Positions 40,478 to 49,306 of a stretch of DNA of 64,000 nt are shown here, in pieces. How positions within the stretch are numbered: position 1 is the stretch's first letter; the number at the start of each line of letters is the position of its first letter. This stretch comes from Candidatus Azobacteroides pseudotrichonymphae (GTDB lineage Bacteria; Bacteroidota; Bacteroidia; Bacteroidales; Azobacteroidaceae). Where the stretch lies: positions 710,999 to 774,998 of the forward strand of contig AP017913.1 in the NCBI GenBank assembly GCA_002091395.1, read 5' to 3'. The notes below the pieces were generated by a model. The model had not been told where the DNA came from and did no database searches. It was given only the letters and a program-made list of their open reading frames with translations. Made by a program: the position numbers and the translations under genes.

Positions 40478-41347
40478 TTACAAAACATTTAATATTTGTT
40501 CCTTGATTTGCTCAAGTTCACTTTTCATCTCAATAACAATTTTTTGCATTTCAATATGATTAGATTTAGAACCTAATGTATTAATTTCACGGCCAATTTC
40601 TTGCACAATAAATCCCAATTTTTTCCCTTGACTTTTTTCATTTTTTACTGTTTCTAAAAACAAATTTAAATGATTTTCAAGTCTAGCTTTTTCTTCACTT
40701 ATATCCAAACGTTCGATATAGTATAGTAATTCCTGTTCAAAACGATTTTTATCGTAAGACAAAATTTCGATTTGTTCAATTGATTTAGAAAGTTTTTCTT
40801 TAATTTTTTCAATGCGTTCAAATTCATAGTTTTTAATTTTATATAAAAGTTCAATAATTGCTTTGATTTTTTTGTTCAAAAAAAAATTTATCATTTCACC
40901 TTCTTTGACACGAAAACCAACAAATGCTTTCAATGCTTCTAATATCATTTGTTTTATATCAACCCATTCAATGTCAGTTATTTCTAAAAATTTTGACTCA
41001 ATCACTCCTGGAAAAGAAAAAATTGTGTGGAAATAATCATTTTTGAACGGTATACTTAAATTTTTTACTATATCTCTAATTTGATAAAAATAATTCTCTA
41101 CAGCATTTTTATTTATTTGATGATTTTTTTTACTGATATCCTCTATATAAATAACAAAATCAACCCTTCCCCTTTCAATTGTTTTAAATAATAAATCACG
41201 GATTTCCATTTCTTTTTTACGTAAACCAACAGGAATGTTTATATTTAAATCTAACTGTTTACTATTCAGTGATCTAATTTCTATATTTATTCTCTTACAA
41301 AAGAGATCAAGATTTGTTTTACCAAAACCAGTCATTGATTGAAGCAT
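40478..41347 (-). CDS. YicC/YloC-family endoribonuclease
   Basis: The family start MLQSMTGFGKT, the block IEIRSLNSKQLDLNI, and the C-terminal FIVQEIGREINTLGSKSNH are unmistakable. YicC-type proteins have recently been described as endoribonucleases acting on structured RNA. The middle holds a predicted coiled-coil region rich in Lys and Glu. 289 residues is normal. First gene of the yicC-gmk-nadD run. Confidence 0.92.
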   Translation of the reverse strand: MLQSMTGFGKTNLDLFCKRINIEIRSLNSKQLDLNINIPVGLRKKEMEIRDLLFKTIERGRVDFVIYIEDISKKNHQINKNAVENYFYQIRDIVKNLSIPFKNDYFHTIFSFPGVIESKFLEITDIEWVDIKQMILEALKAFVGFRVKEGEMINFFLNKKIKAIIELLYKIKNYEFERIEKIKEKLSKSIEQIEILSYDKNRFEQELLYYIERLDISEEKARLENHLNLFLETVKNEKSQGKKLGFIVQEIGREINTLGSKSNHIEMQKIVIEMKSELEQIKEQILNVL

Positions 41348-41863
41348 TTATACAAAAAATTTCACAAATGTAATTTTAAATAATTTAAACAAATTCATTA
41401 AAACACAAAAAAATATATCTCAACAACATAAACTATTAAAGCATATTTTCTTTAAAATCATTATAACAATCTCAAAAACATTTTTTGAATACTATTACTT
41501 TACTCTCAAACTTATTTGTAATTAGTACCAGATTTTGATAAATAAAAAAATCTAAATTTCATATTTAAAAATATTACTGAACACCGATTTTACAAAAAAT
41601 TCGGAATAATCCTTCAAAAGAATTATCAAAAATCAATTATTAAAATAAAAACAAAAATAATATAACTATTGTTTAAATTTTAATTAAATTGTGACTGAGG
41701 TTGATTAGATATATTAGAATTTTACTGGTATTTACTACCTGTACTCACGCTCAAACTATCAGAACATACATTACACATGTAATTCACACTTAATATAATT
41801 AAACACATAAAAATATTCGCAATCAATCAAACCATATAAGGTATATAAAAAAAATTAAAGTTA
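41348..41863. other. Divergent spacer upstream of rsmD and yicC
   Basis: 516 bp without a gene. A stretch of higher G+C at about 41690-41790 stands out. It does not match a tRNA or a riboswitch I know and may be promoter sequence. Confidence 0.4.
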
Positions 41864-42400
41864 ATGCGTATTATATCTGGAATGTATAGTAGACGTCAAT
41901 TCAAAATTCCAAAATCATTCAAATTACACCCGACAACTGACTTTGCCAAAGAAAATCTTTTCAACGTACTTGTTAATTATTTTGATTTTAAAAATGCTGT
42001 AGCTCTTGATTTGTTTGCTGGAACAGGTAGTATAGGTATTGAGCTGCTTTCTCGTGGATGCAAGGCTGTAACTTGCGTAGAGAATAAAACAGCTTGCTGC
42101 TGTTTTATTAAAAAAGTGCAATTGCAGCTAGATGAACCACACCTACAAATAGTTCAAACAGATGTTTTTCATTTTATAAAATTTTGCTCTAATTCTTTTA
42201 ATTTAATATTCGCTGATCCACCATACACTTTAAAACAATTATACTTAATACCTACACTGATATTTTTTTCTTCTCTATTAAAAGAGAACGGGATTTTTAT
42301 TTTAGAACATCCAAAAAACTATGACTTTTCCAAAGTACCTTACTTTAGTCAACAAAGAACTTACGGAACCATTAATTTTAGCATTTTTCACAAAAAATAG
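41864..42400 (+). CDS. rsmD: 16S rRNA (guanine-966 N2)-methyltransferase
   Basis: A SAM-dependent methyltransferase that modifies a guanine of 16S rRNA. Motif I is DLFAGTGSIGIELLSRG (about residue 50) and motif IV is ADPPYTL (about 118). The N-terminal RIISGMYSRRQFKIP is the family opening. 178 residues is normal. It stands alone. Confidence 0.93.
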   Translation: MRIISGMYSRRQFKIPKSFKLHPTTDFAKENLFNVLVNYFDFKNAVALDLFAGTGSIGIELLSRGCKAVTCVENKTACCCFIKKVQLQLDEPHLQIVQTDVFHFIKFCSNSFNLIFADPPYTLKQLYLIPTLIFFSSLLKENGIFILEHPKNYDFSKVPYFSQQRTYGTINFSIFHKK

Positions 42401-42486
42401 AATACACCTGAATTTTCAATTTCATTATCATAGAGTTGTTAAAGCTTAAAGTCTAAATAAAAGTTAAAAAATTTTAACCATAAACT

Positions 42487-42518
42487 ATTTTTAATTATTT
42501 GGACAAATAATTAAAAAT
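42487..42518. terminator. 14-bp A/T stem-loop after rsmD
   Basis: 42487-42500 pairs exactly with 42505-42518 around the loop GGAC, 87 nt past the rsmD stop. The stem is A/T only and no T tract follows on the plus strand. Confidence 0.35.
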
Positions 42519-42650
42519 CAAAACCACATTAAGATTCGCAATAAAAAATAACAAAACAAAATATATAACGCCATAACAATCAAGTTTAAAATTTTTTAAT
42601 TTATACAAACAGTATTCATTTCATAAAAATCGAAATAAAAATCATTTTTT

Positions 42651-42678
42651 TTGACAAAAAGCTATACTTTAGTATTAA
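42651..42678 (+). promoter_or_regulatory. Candidate serC promoter
   Basis: TTGACA (42651-42656) and TATTAA (42673-42678) are separated by 16 bp, 36 bp upstream of the serC ATG. The main Bacteroidetes sigma factor usually prefers TTTG and TAnnTTTG. TAATCTTTG at 42681-42689 is a one-base-longer version of the latter, so the exact boxes are uncertain. Confidence 0.35.
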
Positions 42679-42713
42679 AGTAATCTTTGTGCGTGATTTT
42701 CTTAAAAAATTTT

Positions 42714-43781
42714 ATGAAAAAATACAATTTTAACCCTGGACCGTCTACTCTTCCACAAGAAACTGTAAATAATACAGCAAAAGCCGTTGTTAATTTTTCT
42801 GATACCGGATTATCACTTATGGAAATAAGCCACAGAAGTAAAGATTTTCAATTAGTACTTAACGAGACAATCATGTTATTCAAGGAATTATTAAATATTC
42901 CAAATGACTATTCAATACTATTTTTAGGAGGTGGCGCAAGTTTACAATTTTGCATGGTTCCATATAATTTATTAGAGACTAAAGCAGCATATCTTAACTC
43001 AGGAGCATGGGCATGTAAAGCAATAGAAGAAGCAAAATTATTTGGAGAAGTTTTAGAACTAGCTTCTTCTAGAGAAAAGAATTTTTCCTATATCCCAAAA
43101 AATTATATAATCCCTTCAGATGTAGATTATTTTCACATTACGACAAACAATACTATTTTTGGAACAGAGATACACAGTGATATTGAATCCTCTGTTCCAA
43201 TTGTGGCTGATATGTCATCTGACATTTTTTCCAGGACAATAGATGTATCAAAATATGGGTTAATTTATGGAGGTGCTCAAAAGAATTTAGCTCCTGCTGG
43301 AGTGACTTTCGTAATTATTAAAAATAGCATTTTAGGGAAAGTAAGTCGATCTATACCATCCATGTTGAATTATAGCATCCATATTGAAAATGGATCAATG
43401 TTTAATACTCCTCCAGTTATACCTATTTATGCAGCTTTACAAACTCTAAAATGGCTAAAATCATTAGGTGGAATTGAGGAAATACACAAAAGAAACAAAG
43501 AAAAAGCAGACCTTTTGTATGAAGAAATAGATCGTAATCGCTTGTTCAAAGGAACAGCAGCTATTGAAGATCGCTCATTGATGAATGTTTGTTTTATTAT
43601 GAATGATGAATATAAAAATTTAGAAAACGATTTCCAACAATTTGCAACTTCTAAAGGAATAGTTGGAATAAAGGGACATCGATCAGTTGGAGGATTCCGC
43701 GCATCTATTTATAATGCAATCCCAAAAAGTACAGTAAAAGTACTTATCCATGCTATGCAAAAATTTGAAAGAATGAATTAA
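42714..43781 (+). CDS. serC: Phosphoserine aminotransferase
   Basis: A PLP enzyme that makes 3-phosphoserine (serine synthesis) and also serves pyridoxal-phosphate synthesis. The PLP Lys is in [12 protein letters not shown]. The sequence follows Bacteroides SerC almost block by block ([45 protein letters not shown]). A TTG nine codons upstream opens the frame further, but the ATG at 42714 gives [14 protein letters not shown], the family start, and a normal 355 residues. The usual Bacteroidales partner serA is not adjacent; pgk follows after 36 bp. Confidence 0.96.
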   Translation: MKKYNFNPGPSTLPQETVNNTAKAVVNFSDTGLSLMEISHRSKDFQLVLNETIMLFKELLNIPNDYSILFLGGGASLQFCMVPYNLLETKAAYLNSGAWACKAIEEAKLFGEVLELASSREKNFSYIPKNYIIPSDVDYFHITTNNTIFGTEIHSDIESSVPIVADMSSDIFSRTIDVSKYGLIYGGAQKNLAPAGVTFVIIKNSILGKVSRSIPSMLNYSIHIENGSMFNTPPVIPIYAALQTLKWLKSLGGIEEIHKRNKEKADLLYEEIDRNRLFKGTAAIEDRSLMNVCFIMNDEYKNLENDFQQFATSKGIVGIKGHRSVGGFRASIYNAIPKSTVKVLIHAMQKFERMN

Positions 43782-43817
43782 ACACGATTAATTAATTAAT
43801 AATATAAGTATATTCCG

Positions 43818-45080
43818 ATGAAAATAATTGATGATTTTTCTTTTTATGGACACAAAGTTTTCGTTCGTGTAGATTTTAATGTGCCATTAGATAAGAATCT
43901 AACAATCACCGACGACACACGTATTCGTGCTGCTATACCTACTTTGGAAAAAATTATTTCAGATGGTGGTAGTTTAATAATTGGCTCTCACTTAGGTCGC
44001 CCGAAAGGAATAACACCAACATGCTCTTTACAACACATTTTACCACATGTTTCTGAATTGTTAAAAACAAAAATAGATTTTGCTAAAGATTGTTTAAGTG
44101 AAGAAGCAATCAAAAAAACAAATGCTCTGAAACCAGGGCAAGTTTTACTACTAGAAAATTTGAGATTTTACGCATCTGAAGAGGGAAAACCAAGGGAATT
44201 ACCAAATAATATTTCAGAAAAAGAGAAAGCTGTTGCTGAACAGATTGAAAAAATCAATCAAAAAAATATGGCAAAACAATTAGCATCTTATGCTACAGTT
44301 TACGTAAATGATGCTTTCGGAACATCTCATCGTGCACATGCTTCTACAACTTTTATTGCCGACTACTTTGAACCTGACAACAAGCTTTTTGGTTATTTGA
44401 TGCAAAAAGAAATTGATTCTATAGAAAAAGTCATGAAAAATACAGTTCACCCTTTTACTGCTATTATTGGTGGCGCCAAAGTTTCATCTAAAATTGATGT
44501 TATTAATAATTTATTGAAAAAAGTAGATAATTTAATTATTACAGGTGGAATGACCTATACTTTTACTAAAGCCATGGGTGGTAGAATTGGCAATTCTATT
44601 TGTGAAAACGATAAATTAAATTTATCACTAGAATTAATTCAAAAAGCAAAAGATAATAAAGTTAGATTAGTTCTAGCTGTAGATGCAAAGATCGCTGACA
44701 ATTTCAGTAACAGTGCTAATATACAAACAGTTCCAGTAGATAAAATTCCAGATGGATGGGAAGGATTAGATATTGGCAATGAAACAGAAAAAATTTTTAC
44801 AAAAGTAATAAAAGACTCTAAAACAATTATTTGGAACGGACCTCCTGGTGTCTTTGAATTTGACAATTTTTGCGAAGGTTCTCTAGCCGTTTGCAAAGCT
44901 ATTGTGCACGCCACTCAAAAGGGAGCTTTTTCTTTGGTAGGAGGAGGAGATTCAGTCGCTTGTGTAAATAAATTTAAAATTGCTGATAAAATAAGTTTTG
45001 TTTCTACTGGTGGCGGTGCTTTATTAGAATTTATAGAGGGCAAACAGTTGCCTGGAATTAAGGCGATTCGTGGTTTTTAG
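43818..45080 (+). CDS. pgk: Phosphoglycerate kinase
   Basis: Pgk transfers phosphate from 1,3-bisphosphoglycerate to ADP in glycolysis. The substrate site [28 protein letters not shown], the ATP-binding [11 protein letters not shown] and the GGGDSVA loop are intact. 420 residues is slightly longer than the usual 390-400, with an insertion around residues 120-150 also seen in other Bacteroidetes. The SerC substrate is derived from the Pgk product, so adjacency to serC is metabolically sensible. Confidence 0.97.
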   Translation: MKIIDDFSFYGHKVFVRVDFNVPLDKNLTITDDTRIRAAIPTLEKIISDGGSLIIGSHLGRPKGITPTCSLQHILPHVSELLKTKIDFAKDCLSEEAIKKTNALKPGQVLLLENLRFYASEEGKPRELPNNISEKEKAVAEQIEKINQKNMAKQLASYATVYVNDAFGTSHRAHASTTFIADYFEPDNKLFGYLMQKEIDSIEKVMKNTVHPFTAIIGGAKVSSKIDVINNLLKKVDNLIITGGMTYTFTKAMGGRIGNSICENDKLNLSLELIQKAKDNKVRLVLAVDAKIADNFSNSANIQTVPVDKIPDGWEGLDIGNETEKIFTKVIKDSKTIIWNGPPGVFEFDNFCEGSLAVCKAIVHATQKGAFSLVGGGDSVACVNKFKIADKISFVSTGGGALLEFIEGKQLPGIKAIRGF

Positions 45081-45777
45081 TAAATTAAAATTGTAAAAAA
45101 TCAAAAATTTAAATTTAATTTTGTATACAACATTCAGAATAACTACTACATGACAATTTGAATGTATAAAAATTAATTAATAATACGAAATTCAATAAAA
45201 ATAATTAAATTTTAATCTGTTATAACTATATATTTGTATATAATCGTATTAATAAAAATATGTATTAACTTTTCAAAGTTAATACATATTTTTTTAGTAC
45301 AACTTATGATCGATTTTTCAAATTAATTCATACATGAACAATCTGATAATGATTTTTAAAAATGTCACGGTTATCTAAGATGTTTTCTTGTATACTAATT
45401 TCTACTGCTTAATTTTATTAATTACAGTAAAAAGCAGGTTTTAAAATCTTCTTTTTAACGAATGTTGTCTAATTATACCTTCATATTTCAAAATCAATAT
45501 ATAAAAAGATTCGATTTTTGTAAATCTGTTCAATAATTTCTAAATAAAATTTATTTTTTGATATAAAAATATCATTTAGAATATAAAATTCAGATCCAAA
45601 GTCATTTTTAATTAACATTAGAAATGATCTAAAAAGAATTTCATTCACAATTTTCAACAATTAAATACGGAACAATTTTTACATAGTCATAACAATAAAT
45701 ACAAGAATAATGTTAGAATATTATTTCTACGAGAATGTATATCAAAAATAATTATTAATACTGGATCAACATCAAAA
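45081..45777. other. Convergent spacer, pgk to rmlB
   Basis: 697 bp without a supportable gene. It contains one good terminator (45254-45295), and the hairpin at the rmlB end (45768-45802) begins inside it. Confidence 0.45.
45254..45295 (+). terminator. Intrinsic terminator after pgk
   Basis: A stem of about 18 bp (45254-45272 with 45275-45293, minimal loop) ends in a T7 run on the plus strand. The A run on its other flank makes it potentially bidirectional. It lies 170 nt past the pgk stop. Confidence 0.6.
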
Positions 45778-45802
45778 TCAATTTAAAATTGATTTTGATG
45801 TT
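45768..45802 (-). terminator. Hairpin overlapping the rmlB stop codon
   Basis: 45768-45784 is exactly complementary to 45786-45802 (17 bp, one-base centre). The right arm and centre encode the last codons and stop of rmlB. There is no strong T tract on the minus strand. It could protect the mRNA end or act as a terminator. Confidence 0.5.
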
Positions 45803-46887
45803 ATTTCTTTAACCCAATTTTGATTGTCTAAATACCAACAAATAGTTTTCAAAAGGCCTTCTTCAAATTGTATTTCTTGACTCCAACCAAGATCAATTTT
45901 TATCTTCGATGAATTTATAGCATAACGTCTATCATGTCCTAAACGATCTTTTACAGTAGAAATCAATTTTTTATTTATTCGCTCTAATTGTGGTGAAAAA
46001 CAGGAAGCTGATGAGTAAAACATTTTCTGATACTGCGGGTTACTCTCTAATAAATTCTTCATACTGAAAATAATTAAACTAACAACATCAACATTTTTTT
46101 TTTCATTCGAGCCTCCAATATTATATATTTCCCCGGTTTTAGCACTATGCAATACTAAATCAATAGCTCTACAATGGTCTTCTACGTAAATCCAATCACG
46201 CATATTTTGTCCATCACCATAGATCGGAATTTGCTTGCCATCAAGAATATTTTTAATACTCAACGGAATTAGTTTTTCTGGAAATTGATAAGGTCCATAA
46301 TTGTTAGAACAACGAGTGATATTTATTGGAATTTTATAAGTACTACTATACGCCTTTACAATTAAATCTGCTGATGCTTTAGAAGCACTGTACGGATTAT
46401 TCGGGTCTAACGGGGTATTTTCAATAAAAAAAGTTGTTTTACTCTCACTGCTACCGTATACTTCGTCAGTTGAGATTTGTAAATATTTAACATTTTTTTT
46501 ATAAACAGGATATCCTTTTACATCATAGCCAATTGTCCAATATTTTTTTGCAATTTCTAACAAATTTTGAGTTCCTAATACATTAGTTTCAAAAAATATT
46601 CGTGGATTAATAATACTTCTGTCTACATGCGTTTCTGCTGCAAAATTAATCACGAAATTAACAAAATATTTATTAAAAATACTACTAACAACTTTTATAT
46701 CACCAATACTACCCTTTATAAAAGAAAAACGAGGATTTTTTAAATCAGATTTAATTGTAGCAAGATTTCCAGAATAAGTTAAATTATCCAACACAATAAT
46801 TTTAATATCACTATACTTACGTAAAAGATATTTTACAAAATTAGCGCCTATAAATCCAGCACCTCCAGTAACAAAATAAGTATACAT
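45778..46887 (-). CDS. rmlB: dTDP-glucose 4,6-dehydratase
   Basis: A short-chain dehydrogenase/reductase that converts dTDP-glucose to the 4-keto-6-deoxy sugar, the precursor of rhamnose and other surface sugars. NAD binding: TGGAGFIGANF. Active site: the ISTDEVYGSS block and the Tyr/Lys pair in NPYSASKASADL. The C-terminal KDRLGHDRRYAINSSKI is typical of RmlB. 369 residues is normal. No rmlA, C or D is nearby, so the rest of the pathway must be elsewhere or lost. Confidence 0.93.
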   Translation of the reverse strand: MYTYFVTGGAGFIGANFVKYLLRKYSDIKIIVLDNLTYSGNLATIKSDLKNPRFSFIKGSIGDIKVVSSIFNKYFVNFVINFAAETHVDRSIINPRIFFETNVLGTQNLLEIAKKYWTIGYDVKGYPVYKKNVKYLQISTDEVYGSSESKTTFFIENTPLDPNNPYSASKASADLIVKAYSSTYKIPINITRCSNNYGPYQFPEKLIPLSIKNILDGKQIPIYGDGQNMRDWIYVEDHCRAIDLVLHSAKTGEIYNIGGSNEKKNVDVVSLIIFSMKNLLESNPQYQKMFYSSASCFSPQLERINKKLISTVKDRLGHDRRYAINSSKIKIDLGWSQEIQFEEGLLKTICWYLDNQNWVKEITSKSILN

Positions 46888-47225
46888 AAAAATTATTTCA
46901 AACTAATTTTTTATTAGCTAATAAAAAATAAATCCATAATTCAACCAAACAACGTACAACCTTAACATTTAATGTCATTAACACTTTTCCCAGTAATTTC
47001 ACATTTCATTCAATAACAAATTCCACTATTTTATACAGTTAAACTATTCATTATAATGAAAATTAATCATACTAAATTTTATTTGTAAATATTATAAATA
47101 AAAAATATTCATTATATAATTTACATGAGTAACCACTCATGAATATAATTACTGAAAACAGTAAGATTCAAACTATTGAATAATAATTAATAAATTATAC
47201 AATACAAACTTTATGAACACGCACA

Positions 47226-47243
47226 AATAATAATAATAATAAT
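47226..47243. repeat. AAT trinucleotide repeat, 6 units
   Basis: Six uninterrupted AAT units in a non-coding stretch. Confidence 0.9.
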
Positions 47244-47387
47244 AAAATTTTATAATTGAACCCACGTATACAAAGATATAAACAATACTTGCCACACTAG
47301 CAAATTTAAATATAAAAACACATACATGCATCTTATAAGATGCTATACAAAATATTTCATCATGATAAATTTTCTAAAAATATTACA

Positions 47388-47427
47388 TCAAATCATATAA
47401 TAGCATTATATGATTTGACTTGTTTTT
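47388..47427. terminator. 14-bp stem-loop with T6 tract
   Basis: 47388-47401 pairs exactly with 47405-47418 around an AGC loop; GACTTGTTTTTT follows on the plus strand. Read on the minus strand it is also followed by a T-rich stretch, about 210 nt past the tRNA 3' end, so it may end the tRNA transcript. Confidence 0.5.
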
Positions 47428-47629
47428 TGTAACTGTAAACACAATTATTTACCATAATTTTTATTCACAAAATCTTACAAATATTACTCAAATACGATAT
47501 AACTAAACTTTGATAAAACTTGACATATATTAACAAACATTAACACAATATCTTGATTTATTATTATTACAAATAATCATTGTAAATAATCACATTTTTA
47601 TGTCATCTAACAAACATTAATTAACATAG

Positions 47630-47703
47630 TAGCGAGAGGGGGACACGATCCCCCGCCCTCATGATTATGAATCATGCGCTCTAACCAACTGAGCTATCTC
47701 GCC
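47630..47703 (-). tRNA. tRNA with anticodon CAT (probably elongator Met)
   Basis: The 74-nt sequence folds as a complete cloverleaf. The acceptor stem is 7 bp (first pair G-U). The D arm is GCTC-AGTTGGTTA-GAGC. The anticodon arm is CATGA-TTCATAA-TCATG with CAT at 47667-47669, and the T stem is GGGGG/CCCCC. The discriminator is A and CCA is not encoded. The anticodon stem lacks the three G-C pairs of an initiator, so elongator tRNA-Met is likeliest; tRNA-Ile with a lysidine-modified CAT cannot be excluded. The T-loop reads ATCGTGT rather than TTCRANT. Confidence 0.93.
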
Positions 47704-48463
47704 TATTTTTTTGTAAAAAATACTTTTGTATTACAATTTTCAGTTTTTAATTACTTATATCTTTATAATTAACTAGTTCTTAATAATATTAGCAAAAATA
47801 AAATAAATATTATTAAGACTTTTGTACAAGAAAGCGAATTTGTGATAAAATCTCAATTTTTCATTTTTCTTGATATTACTAATTTTTTTTAACCGTTCTA
47901 CAATTAGTATACTTTATTATGTAATAACTACTAACTATTTATATTTTGCTAATATAAATAGTAAAACTGGCCATTAATTAATTAACCTAATTAGCATAGT
48001 TGACAGCTAATAAATTATATTATAGATATTAAACAAATACAAGATTACTAATCTCTTCAATTTATATTTTAAAATTGGAAATTTTATATTTTTTAATGCA
48101 GAATTTCAAAAACGTAAAAATCTCTCTCAGATATTTGCAAATATACAAACATAAAATTCATTGAAATAGATTTTATTCTTAATTGCTAAATTTACTTAGA
48201 AAAATCATCATTACTTATAATTTGATTTCTTATCAATTCATTAATCTATAGTAAATAAAATAATTACTGAACCAATTATCTAATGAATAGAAACAACAAC
48301 AAACCATACTATAAACACGTAGTTATTTATATAATACAATTAAAACAATTAAACTTTAAAATCATTTAAGATTAATTATTTGAATAATATAATTATACCT
48401 ACCATACTTAAAAAGTAAATTACTATAATTAGAAAAACACTTAAAATTAAATTTTTAATATTT

Positions 48464-48511
48464 TTGACAAATATTACTGCCAAAAGCATAAAAACTATTA
48501 TCGTTTTTATG
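48464..48511 (+). promoter_or_regulatory. Candidate promoter and dyad upstream of ferredoxin operon
   Basis: TTGACA (48464-48469) is followed after 17 bp by CATAAA (48487-48492). The latter begins a 9-bp dyad, CATAAAAAC (48487-48495) with its exact complement at 48503-48511, loop of 7. A dyad over a -10 box is a classic operator position, but both assignments are by eye. Confidence 0.3.
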
Positions 48512-48576
48512 AAAATTTTAAACGAATAATGTAATATTGATCAATTATAATACCAAATTTAAATTTTAAACAAAAA

Positions 48577-48591
48577 AATAATAATAATAAT
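48577..48591. repeat. AAT trinucleotide repeat, 5 units
   Basis: Five AAT units in the presumed 5' leader, 6 bp upstream of the ferredoxin start codon. Confidence 0.85.
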
Positions 48592-48597
48592 AAACTA

Positions 48598-48843
48598 ATG
48601 ATAAAAACACAGGGTAGAATTTTTATAGATATAGAACGATGCAAAGGTTGTGGCCTTTGTGTATTAGAATGCCCATTAAAAATACTTGTTCTAGATAGAA
48701 AGATTAATACTAAAAGCTACGAATATGTTCAAATAACTAAACCGAATGAATGCATAGGCTGTGCAAATTGCGGATACGTTTGTCCAGATAATTGCATCAC
48801 TGTATACAAGATAAAAAATAATATGGAAAATTTCTCTATTTGA
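48598..48843 (+). CDS. Dicluster 4Fe-4S ferredoxin (KorD-like delta subunit)
   Basis: An 81-residue ferredoxin with two clusters: CKGCGLCVLECP and CIGCANCGYVCP. It matches the small delta-type subunit or ferredoxin encoded ahead of 2-oxoacid:ferredoxin oxidoreductases in Bacteroidales. It would carry electrons away from KorAB. The spacing to korA is 463 bp, much more than usual, so the cluster has come apart or lost a gene in between. Confidence 0.9.
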   Translation: MIKTQGRIFIDIERCKGCGLCVLECPLKILVLDRKINTKSYEYVQITKPNECIGCANCGYVCPDNCITVYKIKNNMENFSI

Positions 48844-49306
48844 ACTTTTGTAAACAAAATAAGACTTTAATCAAATTCTTACATTACACCAACTACAATA
48901 TTAAATGTTAATTTATTATTATTATTATCATTTTAATTTTATACAGTATGATACTGATGTGCTACTTACTTTTTTAATAAATTTTTACAGTTTAATTATT
49001 TATAGTTTTTGTCATATAGCTATCAATACAATATTAAAACAAATGTTTTCACTAAATTAGTAGACAACTAAGAATTTTGAAAAAACTCTTATTGTATAAT
49101 AAAATTCACATCAAGATCTTATGACATATTTCTTCCACTATCAAAAAATTATATATGTGATTTTTACTAAAATTCAATAATCAAATTAAAGTTTATATTT
49201 GTATAGATAATAACCTGATTCACGCTATTGCAAAACAATAAAATGTTTTACTACTTACTCTCCTAAATGCAAACAAAGAAATTAATTAATTCTTTATGAT
49301 CAATTT
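48844..49306. other. Gap inside the kor cluster
   Basis: 463 bp without a gene, containing a (TTA)5 repeat at 48913-48927. I recall a TPR-protein gene at this place in Bacteroides; if that is right it has been deleted or eroded here. Confidence 0.4.
48913..48927. repeat. TTA trinucleotide repeat, 5 units
   Basis: Five TTA units, the complement of the AAT repeat on the other side of the ferredoxin gene. Confidence 0.85.

Larger units (their letters stand above)
42401..42713. other. Spacer between rsmD and serC
   Basis: 313 bp holding a hairpin at 42487-42518 and a candidate promoter at 42651-42678, both listed separately; otherwise nothing. Confidence 0.45.
46888..47629. other. Spacer between rmlB and tRNA
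   Basis: 742 bp with no gene. It contains a (AAT)6 microsatellite, a 7-bp dyad (47124-47141, loop AACC), a 16-bp palindrome at 47328-47343 and the hairpin at 47388-47418. Confidence 0.5.
47704..48597. other. Spacer between tRNA and ferredoxin gene
   Basis: 894 bp without a gene. It contains the candidate ferredoxin-operon promoter and dyad (48464-48511) and an (AAT)5 repeat ending 6 bp before the ferredoxin ATG. Confidence 0.45.

Noticed and set aside
40429..40488. Extended guanylate kinase start with a hydrophobic leader
   Set aside because: The extra 20 residues overlap the end of yicC and do not fit a cytoplasmic kinase; the ATG at 40428 matches the family.
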